From positions 3,558,501-3,622,500 of the forward strand of contig CAUEEP010000741.1 in assembly GCA_958450365.1 (NCBI GenBank): a stretch of DNA of 64,000 nt, given 5' to 3'. The position numbers and the translations under genes are program-made. This DNA is from Mesorhabditis belari (Eukaryota; Nematoda; Chromadorea; Rhabditida; Rhabditidae). Below the pieces are notes generated by a model. It had not been told where the DNA came from. It did not search any database and saw nothing but the letters and a program-made list of their open reading frames with translations. Shown here piece after piece: positions 58,401-64,000 of the stretch (the stretch's first letter is position 1; every line of letters begins with the position of its first letter).

Positions 58401-61400
58401 AATATATTATAAATCAAATTATCTAAAAGAAATCTTTGTCCAGCTTATAAAAACTACGAAACTTCAATCAGGTTTTGCTAAAAACTCGTGAAAAAAGTCG
58501 ACTTTTAAGCACCTCATCCCTTCAGCTTTTTTAGGTCAATGTGCTAAAAGTCTCAACTTTTTCTTGTTCTTTTTTTAACATTGAAAAAGCATGAGACTCA
58601 AATGATGGCTTTGAGTTGATCGTTTCTTTTTTCAACCCAATCTTTTCTTGGTTCTTTTCTTGGTTCTCTTTTTGTGATCAAAACTTGAGAGACAACTGAC
58701 TGCCAATCGGATTGAGAAGGAAAAGAAAGATTCGCAATGAATGGATCAAAGGAAAATTTATCAAAAATCCCCTTTTGCCAAACGAAATGGCTTAGGGGAA
58801 ACAAATTGCACTTCGAAATTTAAGAAAAAGAGAAATGATATAACATTTTTGGGGATGATTTTGGTTGAATGGCTTTGCATCAAACATCTTTGATGTAAAG
58901 CCATTCATTATTTGGTTACTCAAGAATTGATTACTCAAGGTTTCAAGAACTACTAACTGAGAGTAGATTTAGTTAGTCAAGCATCTACAACGTTTCAAAT
59001 TATTCTGCAAAAAAGAGGAAAGTGTTTATAAATCATTGATAAACACAGAAATACTATAGGCTGATTTGTCTGTACAATTCTAAACATTTCACTAACCGTT
59101 GATGGCTGTGGCTCAATCTGTTGATGTGCGGTGCTTGTTGATGGAGCGCTGAGATCTCTCTCCGTTCCGTAAACCTCTTCAACGATGACATCATGCGCTT
59201 GCAAAGAGGACTAAAGATAGATGTTTACTTACTTGTTTACTTACTTGTTTACTTGCTTACTTACTTGCATACTTACTTGTTTACTTACTTGTTTACGTAC
59301 TTGTTTACTTGCTTACTTACTTGCATACTTACTTGTTTACTTCCTTGTTTACTTACTTGTTTACTTACTTGTTTACTTCCTTGTTTACTTCCTTGTTTAC
59401 TTCCTTGTTTACTTACTTGCTTACTTACTTGTTTACTTACTTAGTAAACATACTAGTTACTATTAGTTTTAGCTAATCGTGATTAGTAGTAAGAAATGCC
59501 TAAGAAATTGAAGCGAAACCTCAAAAAAGACTTTCTTCTGGCTATCTTGCACAGGAATTGCCTTCAGAGAAGCGAGAGATGCAATTAATGAAACTTTTTG
59601 TGGAATAAACTAGTTTAACAATATATTTCTGTAAAAGATTGAAGATTTAAAACAATGACTATGTGGAATTTTGTCTATTAAGCTCATAATTAATGTCTTG
59701 CTGTCTATTAAGCTCATAATTACTTCGCACCTTGAAAGTGTTTCACCCAAATTCATTTTCAAATTGAATAAGTTTCAAGCTATCAAATGAAACAATTTTT
59801 TTATCAAATAGCCCAATCATTTCTCTTACAAATGACTTTTGAAAGTTTCTGAAAAGCTTTTTTTTGAAGGTTTTTCATTAACAAGAAGCCGAGTGTTTAA
59901 AAACGACAAAAATGATGCGATTTCGATCGTTTCTTTCAATGAAACCTATTTTGATGAGAAAATAAAAAAGATAGCGCACAAAAAGTTACACTACTGGACA
60001 ATGAAATATCATATTTGAAAAAAGGCCGCTACTTGTCTCCCTTGTCCCTCCCTTGTCCCTCCCTTGTCTTTACCGTATTTCTAAATATTAATATTACCAT
60101 TGTGTAGCCCTTGAAAAGAGCTTTCAGAAAATGTATAACACTAATAGTTTAAACTCAAAGACAAGGGAGTTACAGACGCGCGAAAGTGACGATCTTTTTT
60201 CAAATATGATACTTCATTGTCCAGTACTATACGTTTAAAATCTAAATTTCGCAATAATCTGTTTAGTTGTTTTCTTGATGCGCTTATTTACTATATAAAA
60301 CAGAGTCTGTCCATCTGTGCGTAACCATTGGTAGAAAGGGGCGAGGCTTAGATTGCGCGGGAAACGTGGACCTCGACAGTGGAAAACGCGAACGTTAGCA
60401 ATCGTTTATTGCTGGTTTTTCAATATTTCTATTTAAAAATATCACTTTTCGTTCTCGCAGACTCTTCTAAAACACTAAAAATTGTTTTTAAAATGACAAA
60501 AAGTAAACGATAAAGATTTATAATGAAAAAAATCGTTTGGTATTTGATAGTTTAAGATCGTTGATAGTTTCGTTTATTTAGATAATGAAATCATGGGTGC
60601 AAGACTTTGTACTCAACCTAATAAAACAAATTTTTCAACCCACCACCACATCGTTGATGGCTAGTAATTGCCTTAACTCGAGCGCTTCTCCACTTGGTGC
60701 CATCAATGTCTCAATATAGGAGATTACCTGGAATTCGAGAAATGAGACGAAAACAGCAAAGATAATATGAATCTTTTGACTTTCAAAACAAAATCTATCA
60801 GAAGCAGCGCTGTATCTATCATCTATCAGAAGTAGCGCCGTATCTATCATCTATCAGAAGCAGCGCTGTCATCTATCAGAAGCAGCGCTGTATCTATCAT
60901 CTATCAGAAGCAGCGCTGTATCTAACATCTATCAGAAGCAGCGCTGTCATCTATCAGAAGCAGCGCTGTCTATCATCTATCAGAAGCTATGAATTGATAG
61001 CTTGTATGAATCCATTAAAAAGTAAGCTTTCTTAATCATTAGACGCAAATCAATCAATGAATCGCAATTGAAGTGCAATCTAATAACGCTTTTGAATACT
61101 TTGAATTGTCTTTTGAAAGTTTGAAACTTTTAAAATTGTTATTTCAAATTTTAAATCAAATTTTCTAAACGAACATCTTTCGTTAGAAGTGATGCATCTT
61201 CTCCACAAACGATTGGATGCGTGCTGAGCTGGGAGATCTTTTCATACAACTGAAATAAAATGATAAAATTCAAATGAATAATGAATTTTCCCTTAAAACT
61301 AGACGCAATTTGTCAGTATTAGTTAGCAATGAGATTCAATTGGATTCAACTGGATTCATTGCTGGGGAAAAGCGCAATTCGTTACCTAAAACAGATTGGT

Positions 61401-62256
61401 TTAAAAGTTGTTTAGGCCAACTGAAAGAGCCATTTAGTATATACCGTATTTCTTCGAATAGAAGACCGGATAAAGAGTATCATCGTGTACTCCTGCGGCA
61501 TCGGAATAGAGGCATCGCGTACTCCTGCGTAGCAGCCCTTTTTAAAATTTCTTTTCTGCATAAAAGCTTTCAATCAAGGGCTATAGAGCTGGAAAATGGC
61601 TCAAAAATCTGTTAGCTCATGTGGTATTTTTGAGCCATTTTCCAGCCCTATAGCACTTCATTGAAAGCTTTTATGCAGAAAAGAAAGGGCTGCCTTTTAA
61701 AAAGGGCTGCTACGCAGGAGTACGCGATGATTCTCTTTACCCGGTCTTCTATTCGAAGAAATACGGTATAAAAGAGCCGCATCTGTCTGTTTGACTTTAC
61801 GGGTAAAAACGATGACTAATAAAGCTAAAACTTTTTTACAAAACCTTAGAATATAATGTAGTTACGCCATTTAAGATAAAAAATTCAAAATTGAAGATCG
61901 AACGGCGCCGAGGGGCATCGAACCCCGGTTAGCCGGGGCTGTAGACCACTGCTCTACTAACTGCGCCATACACCAAACGAATACCACCCCCGTTAGGCGG
62001 GTTTTTCACCTAATTGAGGGATAGAAATGAAAAAATCCGTTAGGCGGGTTTTTCATCTAATTGAGGAATAGAAATGAAAAAATCGTACCGAGTTCCTTAA
62101 CTGAACCGTACAAACGGCGGACTGGGTGCTGAAAACAGGCAATAATGGGGGTGGCAAGGGGAAATCGGGAGAATCCGGTAAGCCGGACGGTCCAGGCAGC
62201 TCCTCATCCTCATCATCGTTCATCTCATGCTTAAACGGCGAAGAAGATGGGAGCAT
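49442..62256 (-). CDS. lin-2: LIN-2/CASK MAGUK scaffold, short form (L27-PDZ-SH3-HOOK-GuK)
   Basis: Fifteen exons: 62256-62089, 61249-61175, 60727-60644, 59210-59097, 56655-56442, 55332-55235, 54283-54220, 53414-53311, 52559-52410, 52330-52244, 52144-52060, 52017-51905, 51688-51562, 50713-50430, 49621-49442. They total 1947 nt in phase, giving 648 residues. The L27 region (about 57-125) has LYEKISQL and [13 protein letters not shown]. The PDZ (about 232-316) has [19 protein letters not shown] and [12 protein letters not shown]. The SH3 (about 327-405) has [11 protein letters not shown] and NWWQARF. A Lys-rich HOOK ([14 protein letters not shown]) follows. The guanylate-kinase-like domain (about 462-645) has [14 protein letters not shown] and [18 protein letters not shown], and the chain ends WLPVSWVY as in CASK. 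In C. elegans, LIN-2 with LIN-7 and LIN-10 localises the EGF receptor (family knowledge). The CaM-kinase domain and start of L27A are not in the window, so exon 1 is either an alternative start or mis-chosen. Confidence 0.93.
51105..51484. mobile_element. foldback element in lin-2 intron before the last two exons
   Basis: TTTGTCGGTTCTTTTTTGCTGTTGGC at the left mirrors CCAACAGCAAAAAAGGACCGACA at the right. AGCACCAACCCTTCGATTTTG mirrors TCAAAATCGTAGGGTTGGTGCT inside. Confidence 0.88.
51767..51848 (+). pseudogene. tRNA-like sequence (Ser GGA-like loop) in lin-2 intron
   Basis: CGCTCAGTGGTTAAAGC (D arm), TCTGC-CTGGAAA-GCAAA (anticodon arm, GGA in the anticodon position, one mismatch) and GAGGGGTTCAATCCCCTC (T arm). 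Acceptor strands do not pair convincingly and the T loop is one base short. Confidence 0.45.
53085..53293. repeat. 11-bp minisatellite TAATCTAAATC / TAATCTAATTC
   Basis: About 19 copies in two alternating variants, just downstream (in gene sense) of the PDZ exon 53,414-53,311. Confidence 0.95.
53512..54010. mobile_element. foldback element, GGGACAAATGCG-ended family (copy 2) in lin-2 intron
   Basis: GTGGGACAAATGCGACC at the left mirrors GATCGCATTTGTCCCAC at the right. TTTGCGCACCCGGACATTTG and the inner GTGTCGAATTCAAATTTTGA are each mirrored too. Its outer ends match those of the 16.8-kb copy but its centre differs. Confidence 0.88.
55553..55801. mobile_element. Tc1/mariner-like MITE with CAGGGTGTTCAACA ends
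   Basis: CAGAGTGCTCAACACTAGTC at the left corresponds to the inverse of GTAGTCCCCGTAATTGTTGAACACCCTG at the right. A TA precedes the left end. Short, with no transposase. Confidence 0.65.
56112..56396 (-). repeat. interstitial telomere-type repeat (TTAGGC on the minus strand)
   Basis: On the plus strand GCCTAA units alternate with variants (GTCCAA, GCCTAAAA). The longest pure run is six units at 56,335-56,370. TTAGGC is the telomere repeat of rhabditid and related nematodes (established knowledge). It lies in a lin-2 intron, starting about 45 nt past the donor at 56,441. Confidence 0.9.
57101..57365. mobile_element. foldback element, ACCGTA-ended group (complete copy) in lin-2 intron
   Basis: Ends TACCGTAAATACTTTAATAG and ACTATTACAGTATTTACGGTA. 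The interior is almost the same as 48,859-49,127 (CCAGCCCCATAATGACGGTG). Confidence 0.9.
57826..57985 (-). mobile_element. tRNA-derived SINE, copy 2
   Basis: The minus-strand head has TATCTTATTGGTAAAGTG (A box) and ATCGGTTCGCATCTTGG (B box), followed by ACCATGTTTTGTATTCCTAGCC. The tail is shared with 23,762-23,930. It sits in a lin-2 intron. Confidence 0.55.
58120..58285. repeat. TACTAAAGAAG / TACTATTG minisatellite
   Basis: Alternating ACTAAAGAAGTACTAAAG and TACTATTGTACTAAAG units, about 8 copies. The open frame here is a repeat artefact. Confidence 0.9.
59219..59440. repeat. TTACTTACTTG minisatellite
   Basis: TTAC/TTGT units, beginning 9 nt upstream (gene sense) of the lin-2 exon 59,210-59,097, close to its acceptor. 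Repeat-length change here could alter splicing (inference). Confidence 0.92.
59992..60229. mobile_element. Tc1-like MITE with TGGACAATGAA ends
   Basis: TACTGGACAATGAAATATCA at the left mirrors TGATACTTCATTGTCCAGTA at the right, extended by ATTTGAAAAAAG / CTTTTTTCAAAT. TA flanks fit a Tc1/mariner target site. Confidence 0.85.
60785..60985. repeat. minisatellite ATCTATCAGAAGCAGCGCTGT
   Basis: About 8 copies of a 21-25-bp unit, some with an extra ATCT. It is just upstream of a lin-2 L27 exon. Confidence 0.92.
61442..61769. mobile_element. foldback element in the first lin-2 intron (ACCGTA-ended group)
   Basis: TACCGTATTTCTTCGAATAG at the left mirrors CTATTCGAAGAAATACGGTA at the right. Arms of about 160 bp are close to perfect (GACCGGATAAAGAG, TACGCAGGAGTACGCG). 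The short centre is around TTAGCTCATGTGG. Confidence 0.92.
61902..61975 (-). pseudogene. tRNA-like sequence in first lin-2 intron
   Basis: Minus strand: GGCGCAGTTAGTAGAGC (D arm and A box) and GGGGTTCGATGCCCC (T arm). The middle, GTGGTCTACAGCCC, is the inverse of a Tyr-type GGGCTGTAGACCAC arm. Acceptor strands do not pair. Confidence 0.45.
61990..62088. repeat. two tandem copies of a 47-48-bp unit abutting a donor site
   Basis: GTTAGGCGGGTTTTTCA plus TTGAGGGATAGAAATGAAAA occurs twice. The copy nearest the exon begins within a few bases of the donor of lin-2 exon 1 (62,088). Confidence 0.85.
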
Positions 62257-64000
62257 TTCATGGGTACGGATGAGAGAAAGGGGTAAAAAGGGTAAAAGGG
62301 ATGGGTGAGGATGGGCACAGGGAGCTCGAGGTCGATTCACCCCCCCGCCTCTCTGCTTTCTCTCTCTCTCTCTACTCACTTCTACACTTCTTTCTCTCGT
62401 CTGGCATCTTTAGCTTTTAATCTCAACGTCTAGTTCTCGATTTCTGACTAAATCTTTGGCCTTTGTTGTCTGCTTGCAAGATCTTGATTCCTAGCTTCTT
62501 GTCCTTGTTTCTCTAAGCTTGAGTCTTTAACCCGGCTTCTCGTAATTCTTTGCTTCCTAGCTTTATCCTTAGCCCAAACTTTCTCCAATCTTTAACCCTT
62601 TCCTTCCATTCTCAAATCCCAAATCCCTTATCTCTTTTCCGATTCGAACTTTTCGCCTTTGGCAGCAAATTCGCAAACATTTTTCAGAGAAAAAGGAAAA
62701 GAAGCACCCGATAACTAGCTTTGGGACAGACGCGTCTTGCCTTCCCTTCCCTCCTTCCCCAAGCCATTCCCGATGGATAAATCCACTCCTTTTCACTCCT
62801 CCAGGGGGAACACCCAAAGCTCTTTTTATTTGACAAAGTTGCTTTTTGAAGAGATCTTTTGAGGAGATCTTTTTGAGGAGATTGACTGCTACCTAGACTT
62901 TTCATTGAAAGTAAACGAGATTCGATTGGCGAGTGAATCGAGTGAAATGAGAGGATTCTGTATAGAGCAAAAGGGTAATTTATGGATACGAAGATGAAAG
63001 GGATTTTGTAGTAAAGGAAAAGGAAAGGAAAAGTACGACCTTACCCTAAAAAGATCTTAAACAAAGCAATCTAATAAGTTTTATGCATCTATGGAAGACT
63101 TTATGAAGTTCCTATGTTTTATTTATGTAGATAAAGCACTAAAGTTCCTAAAATTTGAAGTAAAGAGAAAGATATTCAGTCTTAATTTATGAAGACCTCT
63201 AAAAACACCTTTTTTAAAGTCTATATTTGAATTCTATAGTAGTAAAATACATTTGAATCCGGATTAGCCAAAGAATAAGGACTTTACAGTATTCGTAAAG
63301 ATTAGAACTTAGTATGTTTTCTAAAGGTTGGATAATTTAGAAAACTATCGTAAACTTTACTTCAAGCTTCTCTAATACTTAAATTTGATCCCATTCACAG
63401 CTTGACTATTCTTGGTGACTATTTACATATTCTTGGTATCATTAGATGCGTCAAAGAGGCTATCGGACCTTTTATACGCGCCTCGCCCCTTTTTCCATCA
63501 GCAATCCAACTTTGAAATCAAATTTCTTGGTGTTGGGTTGTTCAATTTACACGTTCTTAGTATCATTAGATGCGCCAAGTCTTTCTCTGTCGATTGGTAC
63601 AAAAACTATTTGAATTCGATAACCCAGCACCAAGAAATTTGAGCTCAAAGTTGGATTGCCAATGGCAAAGGGGGCGATATGCTCATTTGATACGCTCCTT
63701 TTGCCATTAACAATCTAAAAATCTATCTAAATCTAAATCTAAATCTAAATCTAGAATTTAAAGAAAAGAGTACGGTAATCTTCTGAATTGTTCACCTTTT
63801 AGAAAACAGGCTTGGCTTTACACAATCTTTAAAGAAATATTATACTATTATAATATTATAAGAAATATTCCTGTTGGTGAAGCTTTCGACTCGATTTTGA
63901 CTTGTTAAAACAAGTTTTACTTATAGAAAAACCACAAATTTCGATTCAAAAACGATTTTCTGTCATCCACGTTTATTTTAAGTGTAATGGGGATCATGAT
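62257..64000. other. upstream of the lin-2 exon 1 call; probable promoter region and a dispersed repeat
   Basis: On the minus strand 62,340-62,380 is purine-rich (GAGAGAGAGAGAGAAAG). No kinase-domain exon is seen up to 64,000. A repeat copy (63,430-63,720) matches 32,880-33,110. A CTAAAT run is at 63,720-63,755. Several short open frames have no recognisable domain. Confidence 0.4.

Noticed and set aside
62400..64000. CaM-kinase domain exons of lin-2
   Set aside because: I looked for kinase motifs (GxGxFGxV, HRDxKPxN-like, DFG) on the minus strand and found none.

Overview
This window looks like nuclear DNA of a chromadorean nematode. The evidence is a clear lin-2/CASK orthologue, intron-rich genes with standard GT..AG junctions and mostly TTTCAG/TTTTAG-type acceptors, an interstitial TTAGGC (nematode telomere-type) tract, and mariner, piggyBac and Tc1-like elements. 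Base composition is AT-rich. There are no bacterial-style operons. Most of the short open frames lie inside tandem repeats or foldback elements and are not genes. All gene models were assembled by hand from splice sites, reading phase and protein motifs, with no cDNA or database check.

Layout. (1) 1.1-8.4 kb, minus strand: the 3' part of a type I membrane protein gene with three EGF or EGF-like modules, one transmembrane helix and a short acidic tail. Its 5' exons were not found. (2) 8.4-30.6 kb: repeat-dominated sequence with mariner copies, long foldback elements, minisatellites and tRNA-derived relics. Two phase-compatible exons at 27.85-29.20 kb hint at one more plus-strand gene. (3) 30,690-40,370, plus strand: a complete 16-exon gene for a 653-residue protein with an RRM, an RS-rich region, a proline-rich region and a C-terminal helix that I read as the periphilin/Lge1-type domain. 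(4) 41,483-45,968, minus strand, convergent with (3): a 9-exon gene for a 336-residue putative nuclear protein with an N-terminal C2CH (THAP-like) finger and a C-terminal CxC..CxC module. (5) 47,275-47,963: a short piggyBac element with TTAA ends and part of a transposase. (6) 49,442-62,256, minus strand: 15 exons of a lin-2/CASK short form (L27, PDZ, SH3, HOOK, guanylate-kinase-like; no CaM-kinase domain in the window). (7) 62.3-64.0 kb: putative lin-2 upstream DNA and a repeat copy.

The four main genes form no operon and are not known to act together. LIN-2/CASK is a junctional and synaptic scaffold. The EGF protein is a surface protein. Genes 3 and 4 are predicted nuclear, RNA- or DNA-associated proteins. 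Introns throughout carry palindromic elements, and several introns consist almost entirely of one element. The most interesting items are the RRM plus periphilin-like fusion, the two-module zinc protein, the piggyBac derivative, the telomere-like tract in lin-2, and a set of tRNA-like relics with shared anticodon-loop sequence.
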